A model generated the notes under the pieces. That model did no database searches, was not told the DNA's origin, and worked only from the letters and a program-made list of their open reading frames with translations. From Balneola sp. EhC07 (GTDB lineage Bacteria; Bacteroidota; Rhodothermia; Balneolales; Balneolaceae), in assembly GCF_001650905.1 (NCBI RefSeq), contig NZ_LXYG01000020.1:248001-312000 (forward strand): DNA of 64,000 nucleotides, written 5' to 3'. Numbering within the stretch: position 1 is the first letter of the stretch; every line of letters starts with the position of its first letter. A program made the translations under genes and the position numbers. Positions 24,819 to 34,498 of the stretch are shown piece after piece.

Positions 24819-24878
24819 TTTTGTTCATATGGAGATATTCCCTGCCCTCCAATTCAAGAGGACAAAAACTGTTGTTAA
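24819..24878 (+). pseudogene. Relic 3' end of a second GDCCVxC gene
   Basis: Reads FCSYGDIPCPPIQEDKNCC then stop, matching the last 19 residues of the gene at 22987-23196 (FCSYGDVPCPPIQQDKSCC) with four substitutions. Nothing upstream preserves the rest of the gene. It follows the MerA-like gene by 43 bp and points to a past duplication or recombination around merF-merA. Confidence 0.8.
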
Positions 24879-24894
24879 GGCAGTTGATTTGAGC

Positions 24895-25998
24895 TTACAG
24901 TTTAGTCAAGCTCATTTTTTCCAATACAACCGTTCCGCTCCCGGAAACCTTTAAACCAACTCCTCCTGCTTTTGGCGCATCTCCATGACCATGAACGATC
25001 ATTTCTTTGTCCACATATCCCCGAAAATGTGTACCATTTCCAACAACACGTACAAACATAGATTTTGAGACATCTGTAGTACCTTCTTCGAATATCTCTT
25101 CCTCTCCATTTGCTATACGACCTTGTTGAACAGTTCCATCCGACGCAATGGACACAAAATCAAAATTTGATTCATCAATCACGTTATTTGTCAGCATCAC
25201 ATTCCCATCAAAAGCGGAGATGTCTATATAGTAATCTACCTGTACTTTATTATATGACTCATGACTTGTAAAAAAACCATTCAGATCATTTCCACTGAAA
25301 GAAAGAGCATAACTTCCGCTGGTAGTTTTCACTGCTTCGGCGTTTAACCCTTCTAAACTTCCCTCCAACCAATGAAAATTATTCTTTAAATCAGAAACTG
25401 CATTCTCTTCAATTTCCCATTCCCAATTTCCATTTTCTGTTTCTATAAAAGTACCGGCACTCTCAGCACTGCTTCCACCTGATACTTCACCCGTCTCATT
25501 ATGATCTGAAACAGGTGTATCCTTTGTGGCATTTTCTATTTCAGCCTTCTGAACGCCAACTCCGTATTGATAAACCATTTGTGCTCCTCTGTCACTTGTC
25601 TGAAACAGCAACACCGCTCCAGCAAATGATAGTAAAGTCATTCCTACGCGAACGGGTTTTATATCAGATTTATCCCATACAAATATTCCTATTCTCAGCA
25701 GTGCATACAGTCCAATAAACCATACAGTATATTCTGCAAAATCTGCATGTTCAGTTAACAGATTTTGAGCTTCAGCTTCGATAAACACACTATCTGCGGC
25801 TTCTTTTCCAGAGAAGTAAGTACCTATTCCTGCGATTCCGGAAATTCCGTATAGGATCAAGTTCTTCTTTTCATCCCACCAGCTATCCGGAAGAAAATAT
25901 CCGGCGACATCCATAATTATTGCCAACATGAATAGCGCGATCGGGAAGTGTACGATCATCGGGTGTATATTCGGTGCCCATTCTGGTATAAGTTCCAT
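24895..25998 (-). CDS. DUF2231 membrane protein with C-terminal beta domain
   Basis: 367 residues. Residues 1-150 are a DUF2231 membrane domain of four helices beginning with HPMIVHFPIALFML, whose two His may bind heme or copper. The periplasmic C-terminal part (about 185-367) is beta-rich, resembling concanavalin/LamG-like domains (for example NVMLTNNVIDESNFDFVSI, RVVGNGTHFRGYVDKEM). It is the most downstream gene of a minus-strand series with DUF305, DUF3347 and Cus genes, suggesting a copper-related role. Function unproven. Confidence 0.75.
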   Translation of the reverse strand: MELIPEWAPNIHPMIVHFPIALFMLAIIMDVAGYFLPDSWWDEKKNLILYGISGIAGIGTYFSGKEAADSVFIEAEAQNLLTEHADFAEYTVWFIGLYALLRIGIFVWDKSDIKPVRVGMTLLSFAGAVLLFQTSDRGAQMVYQYGVGVQKAEIENATKDTPVSDHNETGEVSGGSSAESAGTFIETENGNWEWEIEENAVSDLKNNFHWLEGSLEGLNAEAVKTTSGSYALSFSGNDLNGFFTSHESYNKVQVDYYIDISAFDGNVMLTNNVIDESNFDFVSIASDGTVQQGRIANGEEEIFEEGTTDVSKSMFVRVVGNGTHFRGYVDKEMIVHGHGDAPKAGGVGLKVSGSGTVVLEKMSLTKL

Positions 25999-26109
25999 AG
26001 TAGTTTAGTATTATGTTTCAATGTTAGATAATGTATTGTGATCAAAGAATAAGTTGTATATCCTGAATTCTAATATATCATCCGTTATTGTTGGGTAATC
26101 ATTTAAAGT

Positions 26110-26649
26110 TTATTCCGAAGAACTCCCAAAATCAGGTACTGCCCTTGAATTAGCTTCTTCTTCGGTTTCAGCAATACCATTGTTTTTAATGTCTTCTATC
26201 AGCCATTCCATTTCTTTGATCTCGCGCTTCTGAGCTTTAATAATCTCATCGGCTAGTTTACGAACTCTTGTGTCCTGAATATTAGCTCTCTCGCTGGTTA
26301 GTATAGCTATTGAATGATGTGGAATCATGCCTTCCATATAGTCAGTTCCGCTAACAGTACTTTGACTACGTACCAGCCAAATAGAAAGGATGATCAGCAA
26401 AAAACCACTGGTCATAATGCTGACGTTTGCTGTTTTACTTCTATACATATTCAGCATAAATGCAAGCATGATGATGATCATAGCGCCACCCATAATCATA
26501 GTCATAAAAAGACGAGTCTCACTAAACCAGGCATGATCTATAAGCTCATATGAGTGTAAATACATCAAGAAAAACATAGCAATCATTGATGTACCAATCA
26601 TGATAAAGAACTTAAGGTAACTTCCGTTTTCGTGCTCTGAGGTTTCCAT
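26110..26649 (-). CDS. DUF305 family membrane protein
   Basis: 179 residues; three N-terminal TM helices (about 12-30, 44-63, 75-95) and a periplasmic helical DUF305 hairpin (about 105-165) with DYMEGMIPHHSIAILTSE, the paired-His/Met motif typical of the family, which resembles ferritin-like or copper-binding proteins. Located between the DUF2231 and DUF3347 genes in the copper module; likely copper-binding at the membrane. Confidence 0.85.
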   Translation of the reverse strand: METSEHENGSYLKFFIMIGTSMIAMFFLMYLHSYELIDHAWFSETRLFMTMIMGGAMIIIMLAFMLNMYRSKTANVSIMTSGFLLIILSIWLVRSQSTVSGTDYMEGMIPHHSIAILTSERANIQDTRVRKLADEIIKAQKREIKEMEWLIEDIKNNGIAETEEEANSRAVPDFGSSSE

Positions 26650-26687
26650 AATAATGGTGTTTTAGATGTTATTTCACTTACAATTAA

Positions 26688-27209
26688 TTATTCATTTATT
26701 TCTCTTACCGTTGCTCCACATTTATGCATTTTTTGTCCGAAATAAGGATTCTGAATTTTTTCTTTATCGCTCATCCACTTCCCTCCCTTTCCATCATTTG
26801 CCATAGGGCAGAATTGTACATAAAGCGCACTTTTATCATAGCCTTGATTTTCGACTGCCTTCACTAGCTCAAGAGTAATTCCTTCTAATGAATTTCTAAG
26901 TTCCTCTATGTTTTTTGAAGCAGTTGCAACTTCTACAGCAGCAAGCATTTTAGCATGGTGCATTTCATGCTTTTTTTGATGCTCTTTGTGCTCATTCATT
27001 TCATTATTGGATTTTACTTCCTCAGAAAAATTTGAAATGTGTTTTTGAGCTTTTTCAAAGTCATCTGTTACAAGAGCGTTTTTAAAATCCATGTATTCAC
27101 TTATTAATATTGATAAATGATCGTCGTGTCCATGTTCTTTTTCTTTCTGTGCCTGAATATTTACTGTACTCAGAAATAGTGCCAGTAGTGTAATCAAATA
27201 AGTTTTCAT
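26688..27209 (-). CDS. Secreted DUF3347 protein
   Basis: 173 residues, signal peptide (1-20, cleavage after IQAQ). His/Met-rich helical region with many His (KEKEHGHDDHLS, HKEHQKKHEMHHAKML), then the family signature YVQFCPMANDGKGGKWMS...NPYFGQKMHKCG, two Cys in a CusF-like copper-binding context. A second DUF3347 domain is fused to the C-terminus of CusB just upstream, so this is a stand-alone version and probably a periplasmic copper chaperone for the efflux pump. Confidence 0.85.
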   Translation of the reverse strand: MKTYLITLLALFLSTVNIQAQKEKEHGHDDHLSILISEYMDFKNALVTDDFEKAQKHISNFSEEVKSNNEMNEHKEHQKKHEMHHAKMLAAVEVATASKNIEELRNSLEGITLELVKAVENQGYDKSALYVQFCPMANDGKGGKWMSDKEKIQNPYFGQKMHKCGATVREINE

Positions 27210-27226
27210 TGAGTTTTATTTTAAGT

Positions 27227-29080
27227 TTATGATTCGATTTTTAAAATGGTTTCGCCGCAATTGTGCATTTGGTCTCCGAAATAAGGATTAGCTATCTCTT
27301 CAGATTCACTTAGCCAGAATCCTCCTTTACCGTCATCTGTCATTGGACAAAATTGCTGGTAAATAATTCCCGGTAACCCAAAGGTTTTAACACTTTCTAT
27401 CATGGTTGATGAAAGCGTTAGAAAGGCAGCCCTTTGAGCTTCGATGTTTTGAGATTTTTTCAGGTCTTTAATAGATGAATCAATTTTTCCAAGATGATCC
27501 ATCCATTTGGAATGCAGTTCTCCTTTCACCAGCGTCATGTCTACATTTTTGAGTTCATTCTCGAGTTTGTTCACAGAAGCTAAAACCTTTGACTTATCTG
27601 ACATGACCAACCCGTCTTTCAATTTCAAGTATTCCTGAACTACATTATTTAACTGAGATCTAAATTCTGCAGGAACCGGTTTCGTTTCCGTTTTCATGGA
27701 TTCCTCATTCATTAATTGTGAACCCATCTCCATTTTCATCGCGCCGGAATCTTCTGCTCCCATGTTATGACCTTCATGACCTGTTCGATTAGCTCCAGTT
27801 CCGGGATTTCTGTTCATCATACTTAATTTATCTGCAAGCTGTGCAGCTCCATCCAACTTGAAATTACCATGCGTTACTACTTCTTCTCCGGCTTCCAGTC
27901 CTTCCAGAATGATGTACTGATCCCCCACTCTTTTACCCAACGTAACTTCACGAGCTATAAATGTAGGTTCTTCTTTATTTGGTATCTGTACAAAAACGAT
28001 AGAACGAGGTCCTGTCCAAAGCACAGCTGATTTAGGAATCAATAAAGATCTCTGACTTGAGATATTGGCTGTCAATATTCCTTCGGCTAACATGTTCGGC
28101 TTTAATTTCTTATCAGGATTATTAGCCTTTACTCTCACATCCGCTGTTCGGCTCATATTGTTTACTGATGGATCTACAAAACTCACCGTTCCTTCAAATT
28201 TTTCTCCTGGATACGTTGCCGTAGTGAACACAATCTTTTGTCCTTCTTCTATTAAGGATAGATCAGATTCATATGCATCAAACATCACCCAAACACTGGA
28301 AAGATCTGCTACTTCAAATAAAACTGAACCACGATTTACATGCTCTTGTCTAGATATATTCAATTTGGTAACATAACCCGTTGCCTGAGAAACGATATTA
28401 ATCTCGGTCATGATATCTCCGCTATTCTCAATATTTTCAATTGTTTCAGCCGGCAATTCGAGTAGCTCTAATTTTCTCTTTGCAGATTTATAGAGAACAG
28501 TGTTTTGGTCTTTGAATTCAACAGTTTGCAAAAATTCCTGCTGTGCTGAAATAAGTTCGGGTGAATATAGCGAAGCAATTTTCTGTCCTTCCTTTACATA
28601 AGCGCCTACATAATCCACATAAAGTTTTATAACTCTACCTGCTGAATGAGATGTAACACTGGATACCTTATTCTGATCAGCCATTATTTTTCCCGGTAAA
28701 TAGATCGTTGATACCGGATTTCCTGAGCGTACTACAGAAGTTTCAATTTCAGCCAACTTCATAGCTGCAAGCGACATGGTTAATTCATTCGGATTTCCAC
28801 TTGCTGTAGAATTGTCTTGTACTTCAATAAGCTCCATTCCACAGATAGGGCAATCACCGGGTTCATTTTGTCGAACACTGGGGTGCATACTGCAAGAATA
28901 AATTACATTGCCTTCGTCATCCGTGTGGCTGTCAGCTACATGCTGATCCGTTTCACCCATCTGACTTGATTGCTCTATCGTGTGAGTTTCTGTTCCATGC
29001 CCGCCAAAAAGAAGCCCGCCGAGTATGATCCCAACAACTCCGATTGCTATATAAAGACCGTATTTTTTTAGATTATTCAT
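27227..29080 (-). CDS. cusB: CusB-like RND periplasmic adaptor with HMBD and DUF3347 domains
   Basis: 617-residue membrane-fusion protein. TM anchor (about 8-27), heavy-metal-binding segment YSCSMHPSV..CPICGMEL (61-87), CusB barrel-sandwich, hairpin and beta-barrel domains (about 95-420), a His/Met-rich linker (GHEGHNMGAEDSGAMKMEM, about 432-450), then a C-terminal DUF3347 domain (about 465-617) ending in NPYFGDQMHNCG. Links CusA to the TolC-like channel and receives Cu(I)/Ag(I). Order cusA, cusC, cusB, DUF3347 on the minus strand is a compact operon. Confidence 0.93.
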   Translation of the reverse strand: MNNLKKYGLYIAIGVVGIILGGLLFGGHGTETHTIEQSSQMGETDQHVADSHTDDEGNVIYSCSMHPSVRQNEPGDCPICGMELIEVQDNSTASGNPNELTMSLAAMKLAEIETSVVRSGNPVSTIYLPGKIMADQNKVSSVTSHSAGRVIKLYVDYVGAYVKEGQKIASLYSPELISAQQEFLQTVEFKDQNTVLYKSAKRKLELLELPAETIENIENSGDIMTEINIVSQATGYVTKLNISRQEHVNRGSVLFEVADLSSVWVMFDAYESDLSLIEEGQKIVFTTATYPGEKFEGTVSFVDPSVNNMSRTADVRVKANNPDKKLKPNMLAEGILTANISSQRSLLIPKSAVLWTGPRSIVFVQIPNKEEPTFIAREVTLGKRVGDQYIILEGLEAGEEVVTHGNFKLDGAAQLADKLSMMNRNPGTGANRTGHEGHNMGAEDSGAMKMEMGSQLMNEESMKTETKPVPAEFRSQLNNVVQEYLKLKDGLVMSDKSKVLASVNKLENELKNVDMTLVKGELHSKWMDHLGKIDSSIKDLKKSQNIEAQRAAFLTLSSTMIESVKTFGLPGIIYQQFCPMTDDGKGGFWLSESEEIANPYFGDQMHNCGETILKIES

Positions 29081-29091
29081 GATAATTCGTT

Positions 29092-30339
29092 TTAATAATT
29101 AATTTCATTTTCAGAGATGTTATTCACACCTGATAGATAATTGATGTAGCTGTTCGCCACGTAGAGATCAGCAGAAGCCTGAATGCGTTTTAGCTGATAC
29201 TCAAGTAATTTTCTTTGCAATCTCAGTATTTCTTCGAAATCAGATGCGTCTGAAGAATAGGATTCCATCATTATGTTAATGGCTTGTTCAACTCTTTGAA
29301 TTTGCTTGGTATCATATAAATTGAATCTTCTTTGCGCGTCATTCCGGTCTCTTAATGCAGTTAAAAGATCTGTCTCTAACTTATTTTCTAATGTGATTAT
29401 ATCCTGCTGAACCGAATTCAGATTTAATTCTGCCTGTTGTACTTTGGCGTTATATTTATTTCTGAAAAGTGGAATCTTAAAACTGACTCGGGCTACAAAA
29501 GCATCTTTTCCATTATCCGGAAGGTTTGCAACATCACTTCTCTCTCCGGTAGCTATATAGTCGAAACCAATTCCGAAAGAAGGCTTTCCATCTCTATCAG
29601 CTAAAGACACCATTTCCTTTGATGCTTCTTCTCTGTATCTGAGTTTATTCAAGTTTGGATTTTGCTCACGGATGGTTGATCTAAGTTCATCCCTATCTTT
29701 TGTTGTCATTGATGTCGTTAGGTTATCCGGAATAACAACTTCTGAGCTTTCTTCCACATTTCTGAGTTCATTAAACCGTTCGATCATCAAATCACGATTA
29801 TCCTTTAACAGCTCAATTTGAGTTTTAAGATCTTCTTGTTCGATCTGTGCCCGAAGTACATCAACCTGTGATGTCAATCCATTTTCATACCTGCTTAAAC
29901 TCACTTCGAGTAATGTTTTTATAATGCTGAGATTCTCCTCTGCAATTCGAATCTGTTGCTTCAATTCAAATAAATCACTCCAGATCATTTCCATTTGATA
30001 GAAAATGCGATTCCTTTGCTCCTGAAATTGTTCAAATTGTGCTTTCGCATTCGCTTCAGACACCGACCTCTTTTCAGACAAACTTCCAAACCACGGAAAC
30101 ATTTGAGTTACGGAAATCCGTGCTCTTTGCGGTCCAACTCTGGTTTCAATAGGACTGATGAAATACGCAAATGCCACTTCAGAATCAGGTAATGACCCAA
30201 CCTGAGGTCTGCTTTCCAATTCTGATAAATACCTGTTGAAAGAAGCTTTGAGCTCCGGATTATTCTCTGCAGCCTCCTGCTGGTAGATTTGCAGGTTTTG
30301 GGCTTTGAGGGTTGAAGAAAGTAACAGGAGTATGAACAT
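29092..30339 (-). CDS. cusC: CusC/TolC-like outer-membrane efflux channel
   Basis: About 415 residues from the ATG at 30339, chosen because the signal peptide (MFILLLLSSTLKAQ) then lies at the N-terminus. The frame is open further to an ATG at 30576 that overlaps the cusA stop by 4 bp (ATGA), but those extra 79 codons are mostly derived from palindromic repeats (30359-30530). Two outer-membrane efflux domains give the long alpha-helices of a TolC trimer (LRAQIEQEDLKTQIELLKDN, ELNLNSVQQDIITLENKLE). It exports copper or silver with CusA and CusB. If 30576 is really used, the signal would be internal. Confidence 0.85.
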   Translation of the reverse strand: MFILLLLSSTLKAQNLQIYQQEAAENNPELKASFNRYLSELESRPQVGSLPDSEVAFAYFISPIETRVGPQRARISVTQMFPWFGSLSEKRSVSEANAKAQFEQFQEQRNRIFYQMEMIWSDLFELKQQIRIAEENLSIIKTLLEVSLSRYENGLTSQVDVLRAQIEQEDLKTQIELLKDNRDLMIERFNELRNVEESSEVVIPDNLTTSMTTKDRDELRSTIREQNPNLNKLRYREEASKEMVSLADRDGKPSFGIGFDYIATGERSDVANLPDNGKDAFVARVSFKIPLFRNKYNAKVQQAELNLNSVQQDIITLENKLETDLLTALRDRNDAQRRFNLYDTKQIQRVEQAINIMMESYSSDASDFEEILRLQRKLLEYQLKRIQASADLYVANSYINYLSGVNNISENEINY

Positions 30340-30358
30340 ATAAAACACACCCCTGAAT

Positions 30359-30530
30359 CCCCTCTCAAGAGGGGACTTTATCTTTTTTCCCTTCGAAGGG
30401 AGATTTGCTTTCTTAACCTGTTCGTAATTCTCGCCTTGAGGGGAGCTGATCGAATCGGCGGTTCCCGATTTGATCTGTGGGATGTCAGAACTGTATTCTT
30501 TAGCTCGTTCCGATGCTCTGCGTCGGAATG
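30359..30530. repeat. Palindromic repeats inside the 5' extension of cusC
   Basis: Three hairpins: CCCCTCT-ca-AGAGGGG (30359-30374), CCCTTCGAAGGG (30389-30400) and TTCCGA-N9-TCGGAA (30508-30528). These resemble common intergenic REP-like sequences. They are open in the cusC frame, giving an unusual basic N-terminal extension between the cusA stop and the signal peptide. Confidence 0.65.
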
Positions 30531-30572
30531 ATACATTACTTAAAGCTGAATAATTGTTTTGAAATAATCGTC

Positions 30573-33500
30573 TCATTTCAAACCCCTTTTTAATTGAAAT
30601 TCTTTCCAGATCGCGTACAACACAGGAACTACAAATAGTGTAATTACCTGAAGTAACATCCCTCCAACACTTGGAATCGCCATAGGGACCATAATATCGG
30701 CTCCGCGACCAGTTGAGGTAAGAATGGGAATCAGTGCCAGAATAGTTGTTGCCGTAGTCATCAGTGTCGGTCGAATTCTTCGTGAACTTGCTTCAATTAC
30801 AGCTGATCTTATTTCTTCTTTATTGGCTGGTTTTCGCTTTTCAAAAAGCTGATCCAGATAAGTTGCCATCACCACTCCACCATCTGATGCAATCCCAAAC
30901 AGGGCAATAAATCCTACCCAAACGGCCACACTTAAATTTACCGTACCCATCTGAAATAGATCTCTTAGATTTTGACCAAACAAGTCGAAATTCAGGAACC
31001 AGCCTTGTCCGTACAGCCAGATCATCAAAAACCCTCCTGCCCAGGCTACAAAAATACTTGTGAAGATCATTCCGGTAGTAGCTGCAGATTTAAATTGGAA
31101 ATACATGATCAGAAAGATTGCAAAGAGAGCAATCGGTAAAATGATACCTAATCGTTTCTCGGCCCTAACCTGATTTTCATAATTTCCGGCGAACTCAAAA
31201 CTTATTCCTGCAGGAACTTTAAGTGAACCGGTTTCGATGCGTTCAGATATCAATTTCTGAGCATTTCGAACTACATCCACTTCTGCAATACCGTCCAGCT
31301 TATCGAAGATCACATAGCCGATTAAAAAAGTGTCTTCGCTCTTTATAGCTTGTGGCCCTTGTCGATATTCAATTGTTGCCAGTTGCTCTAATGGAATCTG
31401 TGCTCCGGACTTGGTTGGAACCAACATATTTGATATCGCCTGTGGATCATTTCGTAATTCTCTGGCGTATCGCACTCTGATCGGATAACGCTCTCTGCCT
31501 TCCACCGAAGTAGAGACCTGCATTCCTCCGATTCCTACTTTGACAAAATTCTGTACATCCTGAATAGTAAGACCGTATCGCGCTAATTGTTTTCGATTCC
31601 AATCAATTTCCAGATATGGTTTACCTACGATTCGGTCTGCAAATACAGACTGCGGTTTTACTCCCGGCACAGTTCGAAGAACTTCTTCCAGTTGTAATCC
31701 AAAATCCTCAATAGTTTCGAGATCAGAGCCTTTTACTTTAACTCCCATGGGCGCCCTCATACCTGATTGTAGCATTATCAATCTAGTTTGAATAGGCTGG
31801 AGTTTTGGAGCTGAGGTCGTTCCCGGAATTCTGGTTACTGCTACGATTTCATCCCAAATATCGTCAGGAGATTCAATATGATCTCTCCACTGACGAAAGT
31901 ACTTACCGTCTTCATCAGGAATTAATTCTCCGCTTTCATTTCGCTCGAAAATACCAGCTTCATTTATCTTAAATCTAATTCTGCGTCCATTTTCATCTGT
32001 TTTATATTCTGATTTGTACTGGATCACATTTTCGTACATAGAAATGGGTGCAGGATCTAATGCCGAGTTTGTACGTCCAAGTTTTCCCACCACTTTTTCA
32101 ATTTCCGGAATAGATGATACCGCCATATCAATTTTTCGAACCACATCTTTTGACTCTTCAATTCCCGCGTGAGGTAATGTTGTTGGCATTAACAAAAATG
32201 CACCTTCATCCAGCGCCGGCATAAATTCTTTGCCTAAACCCGGAAATGTACGTGAAGCTGCTGTCCAAACTTTCGTGCTCTTGACATCTACACCAATTGA
32301 ATCGAATCCTTTGTCAACAAAACCGAATACACTCGAAAATCCAAGCCAGATGATCATACTCAGAACAATGAAGAAGGTCGGTATAGACAGAAATGCGAGC
32401 TTGTGATCCAAACACCAGGCAATAAGCTTGTCATAATATTTGATCACTAACCAAAATGAAAACAGGATAACCCCAATTAACAACACAACAAATAACAGAT
32501 TCCAGATCAATGCTACTGAAGGGCCGAATGGCAACCAGTACTTTGCTAACAGCCAGGTCACAATAACCACACTCAAAATATTATTGAGCAATGGAATTTT
32601 GGATTCATACTCAGAATCAAGAACAGTTGATGCTCCATTTATAAGCCCAAAGCCTATCAATGCTAGGGCAGCCCAAACCGGACCTGTAAATAGAATCACT
32701 AATCCAGAAATGACCAATAGGCTATTCCAAACTAACTTTATTTTCTTGTTGCTGATCTTGACGGAAAACACCCAGTGTGCAAAAGGTGGAATCAAAGTAA
32801 TGGCAACAATGATAGAAGCGATCAGCGCGAATGTTTTGGTGTATGCCAACGGTTTGAACAATTTACCTTCGGCCGCAATCATGGTAAATACCGGCAGAAA
32901 ACTTACAATAGTTGTTGAAACCGCCGTTATTACTGCAGAAGCTACTTCTACCGTGGCTGTGTAAATTACCTCGAGAAGTGAATCCCCTTCCTTCATGTTC
33001 TCCATATGCCGGAGCATATTTTCCGAAAGAATTACCCCCATATCCACAATGGTACCTATGGCAATGGCTATTCCTGAAAGCGCCACTATGTTTGCATCAA
33101 CATTTGCATACTTCATGGCAATGAATGTCATCAGTACTGCAATAGGTAACATGGCTGAGATCAAAAATGAAGTTCTTAAGTTCATTACCATCACCACAAT
33201 TACAATAATGGTGATTAGAATTTCGAGAGATAAAGCTTCTTCCAAAGTCCCTAAAGTTTCCCCGATCAATTCTGAACGATCATAAAACGGTACAATCGTG
33301 ACTTTAGAAACCGTGCCATCATCCAGTGTTTTGGAAGGTAAACCTGTTGATAGTTCGTTGATCTTCTCTTTGATATTGTCGATCACTTGTTGAGGATTTG
33401 CTCCCTGTCGCGCCACTACCACGGCACCAACTGCATCCGCACCCGCTTTGTCTAACGCTCCGCGACGTTGAGCCGGTCCTGTGGTTACAAAAGCAACATC

Positions 33501-34331
33501 TTTGATCCGGACGGGAACGTTATCAGCCACCTTTAATACCGTTTCTTCGATGTCTTCAATATTTTCGATATATCCTAGTCCACGAACCAGATACTCGGCA
33601 TTATTGATCTCAATAGTCTGAGCCCCTACATCCACATTTGTTTTGCGAACCGCATCAAAAACCTGAGAAAGAGAAATATCATAATTCAAAAGGGCATTTG
33701 GATTCACATCGATCTGATATTCTTTTACGAAACCTCCGATCGGTGAAACTTCTGCCACTCCTTGAGCTCCTGAAAGTGCATATCCGATATAAAAATCCTG
33801 AATACTTCTCAGTTCTTGTGGATCCCATCCCCCGGCAGGATTTCCTTCCTTATCCCTTCCTTCCAATGTGTACCAAAAAACCTGTCCAAGTGCGGTAGCA
33901 TCCGGTCCTAAAGCCGGTTGTACATTTTGTGGAAGTGTCCCAGCAGCCAATGAATTCAGTTTTTCAAGAATTCGGGAGCGACTCCAGTAAAATTCCACTC
34001 CTTCCTCAAAGATCACATAAATGCTGGAGATCCCGATCATTGAGGTACTTCGAATTGTTTTTACTCCGGGAACTGTAAGTAATTGTGTAGTTAATGGATA
34101 GGTGATCTGGTCTTCCACATCTTGTGGTGATTGTCCTGCCCACTCGGTATAAACAATTTGCTGGTTTTCCCCCAGATCAGGAATAGCATCAACAGGAACA
34201 GGATCTTTTGGAAGAAAATCCAGATTCCATGAAAATGGGGTGGTAACCAGTCCCCATCCTACCAGAATCAGAAGCAGTAACACTGCAACTAATTTGTTTT
34301 CGAGAAAAAAGCGTATGGTTTTATTTAACAT
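30573..34331 (-). CDS. cusA: CusA-like copper/silver RND efflux permease
   Basis: 1252 residues, inner-membrane proton-driven pump. First TM (about 10-30), porter loop with GENQQIVYTEWAGQSPQDVEDQITYPL, TM2-6 around 365-530, a central insertion region of extra TM segments (about 540-690) longer than E. coli CusA (about 1047), second porter loop with FPGLGKEFMPALDEGAFLLMPTTLPH, Met-bearing contexts for Cu transfer, and TM8-12. Sequences GIAIAIGTIVDMGVILSENMLRHME fit heavy-metal RND permeases. First gene of the cusACB-DUF3347 operon. Confidence 0.94.
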   Translation of the reverse strand: MLNKTIRFFLENKLVAVLLLLILVGWGLVTTPFSWNLDFLPKDPVPVDAIPDLGENQQIVYTEWAGQSPQDVEDQITYPLTTQLLTVPGVKTIRSTSMIGISSIYVIFEEGVEFYWSRSRILEKLNSLAAGTLPQNVQPALGPDATALGQVFWYTLEGRDKEGNPAGGWDPQELRSIQDFYIGYALSGAQGVAEVSPIGGFVKEYQIDVNPNALLNYDISLSQVFDAVRKTNVDVGAQTIEINNAEYLVRGLGYIENIEDIEETVLKVADNVPVRIKDVAFVTTGPAQRRGALDKAGADAVGAVVVARQGANPQQVIDNIKEKINELSTGLPSKTLDDGTVSKVTIVPFYDRSELIGETLGTLEEALSLEILITIIVIVVMVMNLRTSFLISAMLPIAVLMTFIAMKYANVDANIVALSGIAIAIGTIVDMGVILSENMLRHMENMKEGDSLLEVIYTATVEVASAVITAVSTTIVSFLPVFTMIAAEGKLFKPLAYTKTFALIASIIVAITLIPPFAHWVFSVKISNKKIKLVWNSLLVISGLVILFTGPVWAALALIGFGLINGASTVLDSEYESKIPLLNNILSVVIVTWLLAKYWLPFGPSVALIWNLLFVVLLIGVILFSFWLVIKYYDKLIAWCLDHKLAFLSIPTFFIVLSMIIWLGFSSVFGFVDKGFDSIGVDVKSTKVWTAASRTFPGLGKEFMPALDEGAFLLMPTTLPHAGIEESKDVVRKIDMAVSSIPEIEKVVGKLGRTNSALDPAPISMYENVIQYKSEYKTDENGRRIRFKINEAGIFERNESGELIPDEDGKYFRQWRDHIESPDDIWDEIVAVTRIPGTTSAPKLQPIQTRLIMLQSGMRAPMGVKVKGSDLETIEDFGLQLEEVLRTVPGVKPQSVFADRIVGKPYLEIDWNRKQLARYGLTIQDVQNFVKVGIGGMQVSTSVEGRERYPIRVRYARELRNDPQAISNMLVPTKSGAQIPLEQLATIEYRQGPQAIKSEDTFLIGYVIFDKLDGIAEVDVVRNAQKLISERIETGSLKVPAGISFEFAGNYENQVRAEKRLGIILPIALFAIFLIMYFQFKSAATTGMIFTSIFVAWAGGFLMIWLYGQGWFLNFDLFGQNLRDLFQMGTVNLSVAVWVGFIALFGIASDGGVVMATYLDQLFEKRKPANKEEIRSAVIEASSRRIRPTLMTTATTILALIPILTSTGRGADIMVPMAIPSVGGMLLQVITLFVVPVLYAIWKEFQLKRGLK

Positions 34332-34369
34332 TGGTATGATTTAAGAATAACTATGAATGAATTTTATAA

Positions 34370-34415
34370 GTCATCTCGCGTGGAATGCCCGAGATTTAGA
34401 TCTGTCTAAAATGAC
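34370..34415. repeat. GTCAT-class palindromic repeat
   Basis: Ends GTCAT (34370-34374) and ATGAC (34411-34415). Inside are hairpins ATCTCG..CGAGAT (34373-34395) and TTTAGA-tctg-TCTAAA (34395-34410). Same end structure as the elements at 17545 and 53.4-53.9 kb. Confidence 0.65.
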
Positions 34416-34498
34416 ATATTTATTTATACACTCTGGTTTCTGAACTGAATTTCAACAGTGAGCAATACAGAAATGATAAATATTGGACGTAGTTATCC

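Noticed and set aside
30340-30576. Coupled ATGA start for cusC
   Set aside because: The added residues are repeat-derived and would place the signal peptide internally; kept only as an alternative.
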